Both the position numbers and the translations under genes were made by a program. A stretch of 64,000 nucleotides of DNA, from assembly GCF_001673635.1 (NCBI RefSeq), contig NZ_LZMH01000055.1, positions 88,132-152,131 of the forward strand, read 5' to 3'. Shown piece by piece: positions 42,808 to 52,918 of this stretch. This DNA is from Mycobacterium asiaticum (GTDB taxonomy: Bacteria; Actinomycetota; Actinomycetes; Mycobacteriales; Mycobacteriaceae). The notes beneath the pieces are model-generated. The model had not been told where the DNA came from. It saw only the letters and a list, made by a program, of their open reading frames with translations, and did no database searches. The first letter of the stretch is position 1; each line of letters opens with the position of its first letter.

Positions 42808-44484
42808 CTAGACCTCGAGCACCGTCGGTACGATCATCGGCTGGCGCCGGTAGGTCTCGCCAACCCATTTGCCGACGGTACGACGCACGCCCTGCGCGAT
42901 CCGGATCGGGTCGGTGACGTTGTTGGCGGCCAGCTGTTCCAGCTCGGCTTCCACCTTGGGCACAACGGCTTCCAGCGCCTTGGGGTCCTCGGAGAACCCA
43001 CGCGATTGCAGGTGCGGCGGCGCCACAGCCTTGCCGGTCCCGCGCTTGACCACCACCGTGACGGCAACGAAGCCCGACGAGAGGATGAGCCGCTCCCCCA
43101 GGGTGATGTCACCGACATCGCCGGTGATCAGGCCGTCGACGAACATCTTGCCGACCGGTACCGCGCCGGAGATGGTGGCCTTGCCGGCCACCAGGTCGAC
43201 ACTGACGCCGTTCTCTGCCACCAGGATCGATTCCTCGGGCACTCCGGTGCTGGCGGCCAGTTTCGCATTGGCCCGCAGGTGCCGCCAGGTGCCGTGCACC
43301 GGCATGACGTGCCGCGGCCGTACCCCGTTGTACAAGAACAGCAACTCACCGGCGTAGGCGTGACCCGAAACATGCACCCGCGCTTGAGCATTGGTGACGA
43401 CGCGGGTCCCGATCTTGGCCAGCGCGTCGATGACGCCGTATACGGCTTCCTCGTTGCCGGGGATCAGCGATGACGACAAGACAATGAGATCGCCTGCGGT
43501 CAGCGTGATGCTGCGATGCTCCCCGCGCGACATGCGGGACAGCGCGGCCATCGGCTCACCCTGCGTGCCCGTGGTCACCAGCACCACCTGATCCGGCGGC
43601 AACATCTCGGCCGCGGCGATGTCGATCAGGTCGGAGTCGGCCACCCGCAAGAAGCCGAGATCGCGGGCAATGCTCATGTTGCGCACCATGGATCGCCCGA
43701 CGAACGCCACCCGCCGGCCCAAAGCGACCGCGGCGTGGATGATCTGCTGCACGCGGTCGACGTTGGACGCGAAGCACGCCACGATGACCCGCCCATCGGC
43801 ACCGCGAATCAGCCGGTGCAACGTCGGGCCGATTTCGCTTTCCGACGGACCGACGCCGGGATGCTCGGCATTGGTCGAGTCGCACAGGAACAGGTCCACC
43901 CCGGCATCGCCTAGTCGCGACATGCCCGGCAGATCGGTGGGGCGGCCGTCGAGCGGCAGCTGGTCGAGTTTGATGTCGCCGGTGTGCAGCACGGTGCCCG
44001 CCCCGGTGTAGACGGCGATGGCCAGCGCGTCGGGGATGGAGTGGTTGACCGCGAAGTACTCGCATTCGAACACCCCGTGCCTGCTGCTCTGCCCCTCCTT
44101 GACCTCGACGAATACCGGCTTGATGCGGTGCTCGCGGCATTTGGCGGCGACCAGCGCCAGGGTGAACTTGGAGCCAACCACCGGGATGTCGGGACGCAGC
44201 TTGAGCAGGAACGGAATTGCCCCGATGTGGTCTTCGTGGGCGTGGGTGAGCACCAGCGCCTCGATGTCGTCGAGTCGGTCCTCGATGTGGCGTAGGTCGG
44301 GCAGGATCAGGTCGACGCCGGGCTCGTCGTGGGTGGGGAACATCACCCCGCAGTCGATGATGAGCAGCCGGCCCAGGTGTTCGAAAACCGTCATGTTGCG
44401 GCCGATTTCGCTGATGCCCCCCAGCGCGGTGACACGCAAGCCGCCCGCGGTCAGGGGACCTGGTGGGGCGAGCTCCTCGTTCAC
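42808..44484 (-). CDS. rnj: Ribonuclease J
   Basis: A 558-residue metallo-beta-lactamase/beta-CASP nuclease, the length of M. tuberculosis Rv2752c. The zinc motif HAHEDH is at 81-86, further His in AVNHSIPDA and HTGDIKLDQLP, and the C-terminal conserved MPVHGTWRHLRANAKLA. RNase J has endo- and 5'-3' exoribonuclease activity. The GTG at 44484 gives the family N-terminus. It begins 7 bp after dapA's stop, an arrangement shared with many actinobacteria. Confidence 0.95.
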   Translation of the reverse strand: MNEELAPPGPLTAGGLRVTALGGISEIGRNMTVFEHLGRLLIIDCGVMFPTHDEPGVDLILPDLRHIEDRLDDIEALVLTHAHEDHIGAIPFLLKLRPDIPVVGSKFTLALVAAKCREHRIKPVFVEVKEGQSSRHGVFECEYFAVNHSIPDALAIAVYTGAGTVLHTGDIKLDQLPLDGRPTDLPGMSRLGDAGVDLFLCDSTNAEHPGVGPSESEIGPTLHRLIRGADGRVIVACFASNVDRVQQIIHAAVALGRRVAFVGRSMVRNMSIARDLGFLRVADSDLIDIAAAEMLPPDQVVLVTTGTQGEPMAALSRMSRGEHRSITLTAGDLIVLSSSLIPGNEEAVYGVIDALAKIGTRVVTNAQARVHVSGHAYAGELLFLYNGVRPRHVMPVHGTWRHLRANAKLAASTGVPEESILVAENGVSVDLVAGKATISGAVPVGKMFVDGLITGDVGDITLGERLILSSGFVAVTVVVKRGTGKAVAPPHLQSRGFSEDPKALEAVVPKVEAELEQLAANNVTDPIRIAQGVRRTVGKWVGETYRRQPMIVPTVLEV

Positions 44485-44491
44485 CGGTGAC

Positions 44492-45424
<933 letters not shown>

Positions 45425-45524
45425 TCATTTGCAGTGCTGCGATGGGTTGCCGCACGAGCCGAACCGTACGGCGATTTTTCGGGCTCAGAATCGCAGCCAG
45501 GTTGAGCTCGCGGACGTTGATGCC

Positions 45525-46286
45525 TCAGGCTTCGGTCGCTAAAGGGCTGGTGGCGACCTCGCTCCCGTCCGCCAACGTCGACACCTCGAAGTCGGCAAAC
45601 ACCGCGGGCGCGACGTCGGCGAGCTGACGCAGGCACGCGATGGCCAGCCGCCGTATTTCCATGTCGGCATGCTCACTGGCGCGCATCGCGATGAAGTGCC
45701 GCCAGGCCCGATAGTTGCCGGTCACCACGATGCGGGTCTCGGTGGCGTTCGGCAGCACGGCCCGCGCGGCCTGACGGGCCTGCTTGCGGCGTAGCACGGC
45801 GTTCGGTTGGTCGGCGAACTTGGCTTCCAGCTTGGCCAGCAGCTCGGTGTAGGTGGCGCGGCTCGCATCCGCGGCGGCGGCCAGAATGTCCCGCAGCTCG
45901 TCGTCGTCCTCGATGCCCGGTGGCAACACCACCTGCGAATCGGTCTCCGGCACGTAGCGCTGCGAGAGCTGGGAGTAGGAGAAATGCCGGTGCCGGATCA
46001 GCTCGTGGGTGCAGGACCGGGAGATCCCGGTGATGTAGAACGACACACTGGCGTGCTCGAGCACCGAAAAATGCCCGACGTCGATTATGTGCTTGATGTA
46101 GCCGGTGTTGGTGGCGGTCCGTGGATTCGGCTTGGACCAGCTCTGGTAGCAGGCGCGCCCGGCGAATTCGACCAGCGCGGACCCACCGTCGGCGTCGGTT
46201 GACCAGGGAACGTCCGGCGGCGCCAGGAACTCGGTCCTGGCGATCAGTTGCACCCGTAGCGGCGCGGTCTCGGCCACGGCGCTCAC
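45525..46286 (-). CDS. thyX: Flavin-dependent thymidylate synthase ThyX
   Basis: A 253-residue enzyme using FAD and methylene-THF to make dTMP. The ThyX motif RHR-x2-S-x4-S-x-RY is present at residues 98-111 ([14 protein letters not shown]). The GTG start at 46286 lies one base after the hsdS stop, so translation may be coupled to hsdS. ThyA, the unrelated classical synthase, is also encoded in the window. Confidence 0.96.
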   Translation of the reverse strand: MSAVAETAPLRVQLIARTEFLAPPDVPWSTDADGGSALVEFAGRACYQSWSKPNPRTATNTGYIKHIIDVGHFSVLEHASVSFYITGISRSCTHELIRHRHFSYSQLSQRYVPETDSQVVLPPGIEDDDELRDILAAAADASRATYTELLAKLEAKFADQPNAVLRRKQARQAARAVLPNATETRIVVTGNYRAWRHFIAMRASEHADMEIRRLAIACLRQLADVAPAVFADFEVSTLADGSEVATSPLATEA

Positions 46287-46287
46287 C

Positions 46288-47349
46288 TTAACCGGCGTCG
46301 GCCACTCTCACCTCACCCGATATCAGCAGCGGCAACACCGCGTCGCGGTAGGCGGACAGCCGCGCGGATTCCATGCGCCGCGCCTGGCACAGCGCGCCCA
46401 GGTCCGCAATGGCCCGGGCCTGCCCGGAGGTCAGCCGCCGGACGTCGCGGACCCGGAGGTCCAGCACGTCGCGCGGCCGGACGCGTTGGTGACTCCCCGA
46501 GGTGCCGACCACTCGCTGTTGCAGGGTGTCCGACACATCGGGTTGCCGAAGCGCCGCCCACAGCACCGAAGTGTCCACGCCGGCAGGTCGCAGGACGATG
46601 AACTCACTGCTGGCCAGCGCCATCTCCGGCGGCAGGCTCGGGACATTCCAGATGCGAGGAAACCGGGGGTTGAGTTTGGCGACGAGAACGCACGGCTGCG
46701 TCACCAGATACTTGCCGCTCCTGACCGATGAGCCCGCGACGGGCCTCGGCATCGCACCGTCGTCGAACGCCGGCAGACTGAAATGGGCGACGACGTCGGC
46801 GAAATCGGGGGGCTCGAGGAATACGGTGGACCGACCGGCCAGGCGCGATAGCGGTGTGCGCTCTTCGACCGGTTCGACCGTGGCGGCCATCAGGGCCTCG
46901 GCGGCCCGTATCACCCGTTCATTGGCCGCGATCTTGTCGTCGAGCGCGCCGAGCACCGCTCCCACCCCCGGACGATCCGGCGCGGGGATCGATGGGACCG
47001 AAAGGTCGCGCAGGATCCGCTGATTGAGCAGGGGCTGGCCGGATCCGTTGCGGTGCTGGTTGAGCCGGCAGGTTTGCAGCGCGTAGTACCAGAAGCGGGT
47101 TTCCTGCGGGTCTTTCGCGCGGCACACCAGGGCGTTGTCCGTCACCCACGCGTCGGAGGGGCAGTAACGCACGGTGCCGCAGTATGTTCCGACTCGCCCG
47201 ATCACGATCACCGGGCCGTCGGTGTTGTGTTCGGTTGTGTAGCCGATCACACCATTGGATCCGTATATGGCGAACGGCCCGTGCGTCTTTCGCTCCGCCG
47301 CGCTTCGTCCGCTGCGGAATTCGAGCTGATCCCCCAGGCTCACTTCCAC
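46288..47349 (-). CDS. hsdS: Type I restriction-modification specificity subunit HsdS
   Basis: A 353-residue protein with two target-recognition domains. TRD1 covers about 1-120 ([13 protein letters not shown]..., [22 protein letters not shown]) with a central helix ([23 protein letters not shown]), and TRD2 the second half with a final helix ending [16 protein letters not shown]1 begins abruptly without the common N-terminal helix, but both halves look complete. It overlaps hsdM by 10 bp. M. tuberculosis has only a short fragment (Rv2755c) at this position. Confidence 0.9.
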   Translation of the reverse strand: MEVSLGDQLEFRSGRSAAERKTHGPFAIYGSNGVIGYTTEHNTDGPVIVIGRVGTYCGTVRYCPSDAWVTDNALVCRAKDPQETRFWYYALQTCRLNQHRNGSGQPLLNQRILRDLSVPSIPAPDRPGVGAVLGALDDKIAANERVIRAAEALMAATVEPVEERTPLSRLAGRSTVFLEPPDFADVVAHFSLPAFDDGAMPRPVAGSSVRSGKYLVTQPCVLVAKLNPRFPRIWNVPSLPPEMALASSEFIVLRPAGVDTSVLWAALRQPDVSDTLQQRVVGTSGSHQRVRPRDVLDLRVRDVRRLTSGQARAIADLGALCQARRMESARLSAYRDAVLPLLISGEVRVADAG

Positions 47350-48716
47350 CGCAGCCGCTCCAGGTGTCCGCGCACCACCGCATCCAGCTGCGCCGATTCA
47401 TCAAGCGCGGCAACCAATTCCGTGGCAAGGCGGTTGATTCTTCGGTCGTGCGGTTCACCGCAGTCGTCGGCTTGCTCGGGATCGACGTAACGTCCGGGAG
47501 TGAGCACGTGGCCCGCGGCCCTGATATCGGCCAGCGGCACCGATTTGCAGAACCCCGGAATATCCTGATAGGCATCGGCTTTCGCGAGCCAGGCATGGTA
47601 GGTGCGGGCGATCGAGACGGCTTCGGCGTCGCTCAACGTCCGCTCGGCGCGGTCCACCAGGTGGCCGAGGCTGCGCGCATCGACGAACAACACCTCACCC
47701 GGACGTTTCTTGTCCCTGTCGAAAAACCACAGACACACCGGGATCCCGGTACTGCGGAACAGCTGGCCGGGTAGGGCGACCATGCACGACACCAAGTCCT
47801 TGTCGATGATGCGGGCGCGGATATCGCCTTCTCCGGCGGCATTTGACGACATCGAGCCGTTGGTCATCACCACGGCGGCTTTTCCGCGGGGTGCGAGCTT
47901 GGCCAGGATGTGCTGGATCCAGGCGTAGTTGGCGTTTCCGACGGGTGGGATGCCGAAGCGCCAGCGCGGATCCCGCTCGTCGCGAGCCCAATCCTTGATG
48001 TTGAACGGCGGATTGGCCATCACGTAGTCCATTGGCATGCCGACATGCCGGTCGCAGACGAACGTGTCGCCTAGGGCCAACCCGTCGGCGTCGATACCGT
48101 GTACGGCGAGGTTCATCCTGGCCATCCGCCACGTTTCCTCGACGCTCTCCTGCCCATAGATCGATATCTGAGTCGAATCGCCGTGCTCAGTGGCGATGAA
48201 TTGTTCTGTCTGGACGAACATTCCGCCGGATCCGCAGCACGGGTCGTACACCCGGCCGCGCGTGGGCCGCAGCACCTCGACGATCACACGGACGATGCTG
48301 GACGGGGTGAAGAATTCGCCGCCGCGGCGTCCCTCGGCACGCGCGAAGTTGCCGAGGAAGTATTCGTAGACCTCGCCCATCACGTCGCGCGGGCCGGTGA
48401 ATTCCAGGCTGTCCAGCAGGGTGATCAACCCGCCGAGGCGCCGCGGCTCGACGTTGCGGTAGAGCTGCGGCAGCGTCCCGGCCAGAGCGGGGTTGGCGGC
48501 CATCGCGGCCTGCATGGCCTGATCGACCTGCTGACCGATATCAGCGGATTCCGCGTTGGCCGCCAACGGTTTCCATTGGTCCGCGCAGGAATGCCGCAGG
48601 AAGACCAGGCTCAGCACCACATCCTTGTACTGGCCGGCCGGTACCGAGCCGCGCAGCTTGGCGGCGGCCTTCCACAGGGTGTCCTTGAGGTCCCGGCCGG
48701 CCGGCGGGCGACTCAT
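47340..48716 (-). CDS. hsdM: Type I DNA methyltransferase HsdM, short form with N-terminal internal deletion
   Basis: A 458-residue N6-adenine methyltransferase. SAM motif DPCCGSGG at 158-165 and catalytic NPPF at 235-238 are intact. The N-terminal helical domain reads KDVVLSLVFL-RHSCADQWKPLAAN, whereas related HsdM proteins, including the 540-residue M. tuberculosis one as I recall it, have some 50-60 residues (KYVSDAYDERR...) between these blocks. ATG 48716 overlaps the preceding gene's stop (ATGA); ATG 48722 is an alternative. No hsdR is in the window. HsdM with HsdS would methylate host DNA. Confidence 0.9.
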   Translation of the reverse strand: MSRPPAGRDLKDTLWKAAAKLRGSVPAGQYKDVVLSLVFLRHSCADQWKPLAANAESADIGQQVDQAMQAAMAANPALAGTLPQLYRNVEPRRLGGLITLLDSLEFTGPRDVMGEVYEYFLGNFARAEGRRGGEFFTPSSIVRVIVEVLRPTRGRVYDPCCGSGGMFVQTEQFIATEHGDSTQISIYGQESVEETWRMARMNLAVHGIDADGLALGDTFVCDRHVGMPMDYVMANPPFNIKDWARDERDPRWRFGIPPVGNANYAWIQHILAKLAPRGKAAVVMTNGSMSSNAAGEGDIRARIIDKDLVSCMVALPGQLFRSTGIPVCLWFFDRDKKRPGEVLFVDARSLGHLVDRAERTLSDAEAVSIARTYHAWLAKADAYQDIPGFCKSVPLADIRAAGHVLTPGRYVDPEQADDCGEPHDRRINRLATELVAALDESAQLDAVVRGHLERLRWK

Positions 48717-49930
48717 CGGCATTGTTTTCGTAGGTCGGCGGCCAGGTCGCCGCGGTCGGATACCGTGACGTCGCCCAGTTCCAGCCAACGGGCCATCGAT
48801 TGGAGCTCGCCCGCCAGGGCGGCGGCGACCGTCGCGCGCGGCACATCGGGTTCACCGAAGGCGCCCACCACGCGCAGCGTGTCCGCGGCGCGGTCGGCTT
48901 TGAGGTCCACCCTGGCCACCAGTTGCCCGTCCAGCAGCAACGGCCACACGTAGTAGCCGTACCGGCGCTGCGAGGCCGGGGTGTAGATCTCGATGCGGTA
49001 ATGGAAATCAAAGATTCGCTCGACTCGCGGCCGGAAGAAGATGAGCGGATCGAACGGACAGAGCAGCGCGGTGCCGCGATCCAGGCGCGGGACGGTGCGG
49101 CCGGCCCGCAGGTAGGCCGGCGCCGCCCATCCGTCGACGTCCACCGGTTCGATCTCGCCCGCCGCCACCAGGTCAGCGATCGCCGGTTTGATCTGCTTGG
49201 CCGACAGCCGGAAGTAATCACGGATATCGGCCTCGGTCGCGACACCCAGCGCGGTCGCGGCGCGCAGCGCCAGTTCCCGGACGGCTTCGTGGTCGTCGAC
49301 CTGGCGGGACAGCACCTCGGCGGGCAGCACCCGTTCCGCCAGGTCGTAGTGGCGGGCGAAGCCGACCCGGGTGGCGGTGGTGAGCACGCCGGACGCGAAC
49401 AGCGCCTCGGCCACCCACTTGGTGTCGCTGCGGTTCCACCACGGGCCCTTGCCGCGGCGCGGTTCGGCCGCCAGATGCGCTTCGATCTGCCCGGCGGTAC
49501 TGGGCCCGAGCTCGGTGACGGCCGCGACGACGTCCTCGAGCAGTTGCGGATTGGCCTGGACGATGTGCTTGCCCCAGCGTCCGTGCCGGTACTCCCGCAT
49601 GCGCCAGCGCAGCAGCGGCCAGTCGTCAACGGCCATCAGCGCCGCTTCGTGTGCCCAGTATTCGACCAGCAGCCGACCCTTCGTCGGACCCCAAGCCGCG
49701 CGGTCGAGGACATCGCGGTCATAGGGTCCTAACCGACTGAACACCGGAGCGTAGTGCGCCCGCACGGCCACCGAGACCGAATCCAGCTGCAGCACCTGGA
49801 TCCGCGAGATCAGCCGGCGGAGGTGGGCGCGGGTGATGGGGCCCGCCGGGCGCGGCTCGCTAAACCCTTGCGCCGCAACGGCTATTCGCCGGGCTTGGGC
49901 GGCGGTGAGCCTGCCGTTCCGGATCGACAC
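48713..49930 (-). CDS. YcaQ/AlkX-type winged-helix DNA glycosylase
   Basis: A 405-residue protein of the HTH_42 family (winged helix-turn-helix proteins). The catalytic QxD motif of the AlkX/YcaQ group is seen at Gln48-Leu49-Asp50 (LQLDSVSV), with the family features HYAPVFSRLGPYDRD, EYWAHEAALM and the LICPFDPLIFFRPRVERIFDFHYRIEIY-like block. E. coli YcaQ unhooks alkyl interstrand crosslinks. The stop overlaps hsdM's start by 4 bp, so the two are translationally coupled. A role in repair of damaged bases or crosslinks is inferred. Confidence 0.85.
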   Translation of the reverse strand: MSIRNGRLTAAQARRIAVAAQGFSEPRPAGPITRAHLRRLISRIQVLQLDSVSVAVRAHYAPVFSRLGPYDRDVLDRAAWGPTKGRLLVEYWAHEAALMAVDDWPLLRWRMREYRHGRWGKHIVQANPQLLEDVVAAVTELGPSTAGQIEAHLAAEPRRGKGPWWNRSDTKWVAEALFASGVLTTATRVGFARHYDLAERVLPAEVLSRQVDDHEAVRELALRAATALGVATEADIRDYFRLSAKQIKPAIADLVAAGEIEPVDVDGWAAPAYLRAGRTVPRLDRGTALLCPFDPLIFFRPRVERIFDFHYRIEIYTPASQRRYGYYVWPLLLDGQLVARVDLKADRAADTLRVVGAFGEPDVPRATVAAALAGELQSMARWLELGDVTVSDRGDLAADLRKQCR

Positions 49931-49996
49931 GGCGCCGAGAATAGCGGCCCCCTTTCGCTGCCTGAGCGGGAGGCTACTAGACCGGCGCGGCCGGGC

Positions 49997-50716
49997 TCAG
50001 CCCGTGCTGACTTTTTCGTCCGTCGGCGCCGCCGTGGTCGCGTGCGCGTCTGCGTACGCCTTTTCGAGCGCGGCCGGAACGGCGTCGAGGTCGCGATATA
50101 CGGCCATCAGCTGCTCGAGGATCCTGATCCGTTGCGCACGCGCCTCGTCCACCGCACGCCGAGCCTGCTCGCGTTCGAACTCGGCCTGCTGCCTGGCGTC
50201 GGCGAGGAGCTGGTCACGTTCCTGCTGCGCGTTCCGCCAAGCTTCGTCGACCGCCGCACGGGTCTCGGCCCGCAGGTCGGCCATCTCCGCGTCGAGCTTC
50301 TTGCGGGCTTCCTCGTTCTCGGCTTGCATCGCCTTCTGCTGGGCGACCATCTCCGCCACCTGCTCTTCGTGCCGGCGCCGCTCGGCGTCGGCCTCCGCCT
50401 CGGCCGCTGCGATCAGCTCCTCGGCGGCGGCCCGCGCCTCGGCCTGCATCTGAGATACCTCGTCTACGGCACGCCGCAGCATCTTTGCCATCCGCTGTTG
50501 CACCGCGTGCGGCGAGGAGGAGGTCTCGGTCAGCTGGGCGACCTCCTTGCGCAGGACGGCCACCTCGTCACCGGACTCCCGCAACCGGGCGCGGAGGTTC
50601 TCGACGTCGTCGCGCAGCAACTGCTGCTTGGTGCTCAAAGTCTCGATGTGGGCGTCTACCGCGCCGGGCTCGTAGCCCCAGAATTTGCGGGTAAACGTCC
50701 TGGTGGGTTCAGTCAC
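49997..50716 (-). CDS. DivIVA-like coiled-coil protein
   Basis: A 239-residue, highly charged protein. The N-terminus (FTRKFWGYEPGAVDAHIETLSTKQQLL) fits the short membrane-contact segment of DivIVA-type proteins, and residues about 30-215 are almost continuous heptad coiled coil rich in Ala, Glu, Arg and Gln. GTG 50716 is chosen; the frame continues upstream into dfrA DNA without homology. It lies 25 bp after dfrA and 66 bp before the glycosylase gene. Not recognised as any named gene; a polar-scaffold role is only suggested. Confidence 0.75.
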   Translation of the reverse strand: MTEPTRTFTRKFWGYEPGAVDAHIETLSTKQQLLRDDVENLRARLRESGDEVAVLRKEVAQLTETSSSPHAVQQRMAKMLRRAVDEVSQMQAEARAAAEELIAAAEAEADAERRRHEEQVAEMVAQQKAMQAENEEARKKLDAEMADLRAETRAAVDEAWRNAQQERDQLLADARQQAEFEREQARRAVDEARAQRIRILEQLMAVYRDLDAVPAALEKAYADAHATTAAPTDEKVSTG

Positions 50717-50741
50717 TCTCAATCCCCCTTCATACACTCGG

Positions 50742-51257
50742 TCAATCCGGCGCGGCCGCCCCCACGGGCCGAGAGTAGCTGTGAAACCGGTAACGCAAGC
50801 CCTGGCGGCTGACCAGCCACTCCCCCGTTTCGCCCACCCACGCCTCGTCGAGCAGGGGGGCCAGCGCGTCTTCGTCGTCGCGCGGCAGATCGACATCCAC
50901 TTCGGTGACTTCACACCGGCTGGCCAACGGCAGCGCGAGCGCGTAGATCTGCCCTCCGCCGATTATCCACGTGAAGTCCGCACCAATCAGTGCTTGCTCC
51001 AGCGAGCCGACCACCTCGGCACCGGCGGCCGCGAAGTCCTGCTGCCGCGACAACACAATGTTTCGCCTCCCCGGCAGCGGCCGAAATCTCGCGGGCAACG
51101 AGTCCCAGGTAAGGCGGCCCATCACCACCGTGTGTCCCAATGTCAACTGTTTAAACCGGGCCATGTCTTCGGGCAGGTGCCACGGGATACCGCCGGCGCG
51201 ACCGACCACCCCAGATGTCGACTGAGCCCAGATCAGGCCCAGTTCGGTGCGGGTCAT
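50742..51257 (-). CDS. dfrA: Dihydrofolate reductase
   Basis: A 171-residue DHFR with the family pattern: [63 protein letters not shown]. Catalytic Asp is in LPEDM. It reduces dihydrofolate produced by ThyA. The start ATG 51257 overlaps the thyA stop by 4 bp (ATGA), the classical thyA-dfrA arrangement. Slightly longer than the M. tuberculosis enzyme (159 residues) because of the C-terminal extension. Confidence 0.96.
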   Translation of the reverse strand: MTRTELGLIWAQSTSGVVGRAGGIPWHLPEDMARFKQLTLGHTVVMGRLTWDSLPARFRPLPGRRNIVLSRQQDFAAAGAEVVGSLEQALIGADFTWIIGGGQIYALALPLASRCEVTEVDVDLPRDDEDALAPLLDEAWVGETGEWLVSRQGLRYRFHSYSRPVGAAAPD

Positions 51258-52054
51258 ACAGCGACGGGGGCTTTGATCGCGGGATGCGGGTCGTAGTTCT
51301 GCACGACGACGTCCTCGTAGGCGTAGTCGAAGATCGAATCCCGCTGGGCCAAAACAAGCTTGGGGTAAGGCCGGGGCTCCCGGGTGAGCTGCAACTCGAC
51401 CTGTTCCACGTGGTTGTCGTAGATGTGGCAGTCGCCGCCGGTCCAGACGAATTCTCCGACGGCCAGGCCGGCCTGGTCGGCCATCATGTGCGTTAGCAGC
51501 GCGTAACTGGCGATGTTGAACGGCACCCCTAGGAACAGGTCGGCGCTGCGCTGGTAGAGCTGGCAGCTCAGCCGACCGTCGGCGACATAGAACTGGAAGA
51601 ACGCGTGACACGGCGGCAGTGCCATCTGCGGTATCTCGCCGACGTTCCAGGCCGACACGATGATGCGCCGCGAGTCCGGGTCGGTACGCAGCAACTCCAG
51701 TGCGGCGCTGATCTGGTCGATGTGTTCACCACTCGGGGTCGGCCAGGACCGCCACTGCACTCCGTAAATCGGACCGAGATCGCCTGTGTCGCTTGCCCAT
51801 TCGTCCCAGATGGTGACGCCGTGTTCGTGCAGCCAGCCAACGTTGGAGTCGCCGCGCAGGAACCACAGCAACTCGTACACCACCGACTTGAGGTGCACTT
51901 TCTTGGTGGTGAGCAGCGGGAAACCCTCGGCCAGGTCGTACCTGAGCTGCTTGCCGAACAGGCTGCGGGTGCCGGTGCCGGTTCGGTCGGATTTCGCAGT
52001 GCCCTTCGCGAGCACCTCGCGCAGCAGGTCCTCGTAGGGCGTCGCGATCGGCAC
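51254..52054 (-). CDS. thyA: Thymidylate synthase ThyA
   Basis: A 266-residue classical thymidylate synthase. The active-site cysteine is Cys149 ([13 protein letters not shown]), and [24 protein letters not shown] and [12 protein letters not shown] are diagnostic. GTG 52054 gives the family N-terminus ([10 protein letters not shown]). It methylates dUMP using methylene-THF and releases dihydrofolate for the adjacent DfrA. The frame extends upstream into antisense of the DLH gene. Divergent from it by 42 bp. Confidence 0.97.
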   Translation of the reverse strand: MPIATPYEDLLREVLAKGTAKSDRTGTGTRSLFGKQLRYDLAEGFPLLTTKKVHLKSVVYELLWFLRGDSNVGWLHEHGVTIWDEWASDTGDLGPIYGVQWRSWPTPSGEHIDQISAALELLRTDPDSRRIIVSAWNVGEIPQMALPPCHAFFQFYVADGRLSCQLYQRSADLFLGVPFNIASYALLTHMMADQAGLAVGEFVWTGGDCHIYDNHVEQVELQLTREPRPYPKLVLAQRDSIFDYAYEDVVVQNYDPHPAIKAPVAV

Positions 52055-52096
52055 GCGGTCAGGATACGTCCAGGTGTCAGGAGTAGAACGGGTGCC

Positions 52097-52837
52097 ATGC
52101 CGAAATTCGCCGACACCGTCACCACTCCCGACGGGAGCTGTCCCGTCCACCTGTTCACTCCCGACGGGGCCGACGGCCCGTGGCCGGGCGTGATCATGTT
52201 CCCCGACGCCGGCGGCGTGCGGGAGACCTTCCATCAGATGGCAGCCAAGCTGGCCGGCTTCGGCTACGCGGTGCTGCTGCCCGACGTCTATTACCGCGAG
52301 GGCGACTGGTCGCCGTTCGACATGGGCAGCGCGTTCAGCAACCCCGATGAGCGCGCGCGCATCATGTTCATGATCGGCACGGTTACCCCCGACCGGATCA
52401 CCCGGGACGCCGGTGCGCTGTTCGACTACCTGGCCGGCCGCGAGGAGGTCAGGGGCGAGCGCTTCGGCGTATGCGGCTACTGCATGGGCGGCCGCATTTC
52501 GGTGCTGCTGGCCGGACGCCTCCCCGAACGGGTGGCCGCCGCGGCGTCGTTCCACGGCGGTGGACTGGTGACCGACAACGAGCACAGTCCACACCTGCTG
52601 GCCGACAAGATGGACGCCCTGGTGTACGTCGGTGGCGCCCAGAACGATCAGTCGTTCACCGCCGATCAGGCCGAACAGCTGGAAAAGGCGCTGACGGCGG
52701 CCGGCGTGCAGCACCGCATCGAGTGGTACCAGGCCGGGCACGGGTTTGCGGTGCCGGACAACCCGCCCTACGACGCCGTCGCCGACGAGCGGCATTGGGC
52801 CGCCATGACCGAGATTTTCGGCGAGGCACTCACCTAA
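52097..52837 (+). CDS. Dienelactone hydrolase family protein
   Basis: A 246-residue alpha/beta hydrolase of the DLH group, close to Rv2765 (245 residues). The nucleophile is Cys129 in GYCMGG; the acid and His are in GGAQNDQSF and [12 protein letters not shown] 52097. DLHs open lactone rings in aromatic breakdown, but these mycobacterial homologues have unknown substrates. Terminates at a strong hairpin. Confidence 0.92.
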   Translation: MPKFADTVTTPDGSCPVHLFTPDGADGPWPGVIMFPDAGGVRETFHQMAAKLAGFGYAVLLPDVYYREGDWSPFDMGSAFSNPDERARIMFMIGTVTPDRITRDAGALFDYLAGREEVRGERFGVCGYCMGGRISVLLAGRLPERVAAAASFHGGGLVTDNEHSPHLLADKMDALVYVGGAQNDQSFTADQAEQLEKALTAAGVQHRIEWYQAGHGFAVPDNPPYDAVADERHWAAMTEIFGEALT

Positions 52838-52854
52838 CCCCCCGCGTAACCCCG

Positions 52855-52912
52855 CGAACAGACGCTAAAGCCCCCGACACGCTGCGCGTGCGGGGGCTTT
52901 CGCGTCTGTTCG
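52855..52912. terminator. Bidirectional hairpin terminator (TRIT-like), copy 2
   Basis: Arms of 21 bases at 52855-52875 and 52892-52912, one mismatch, with a 16-base loop that begins GACACGC, as in copy 1. It lies between the convergent dienelactone hydrolase and acyl-CoA dehydrogenase genes. Confidence 0.85.
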
Positions 52913-52918
52913 GCACAC

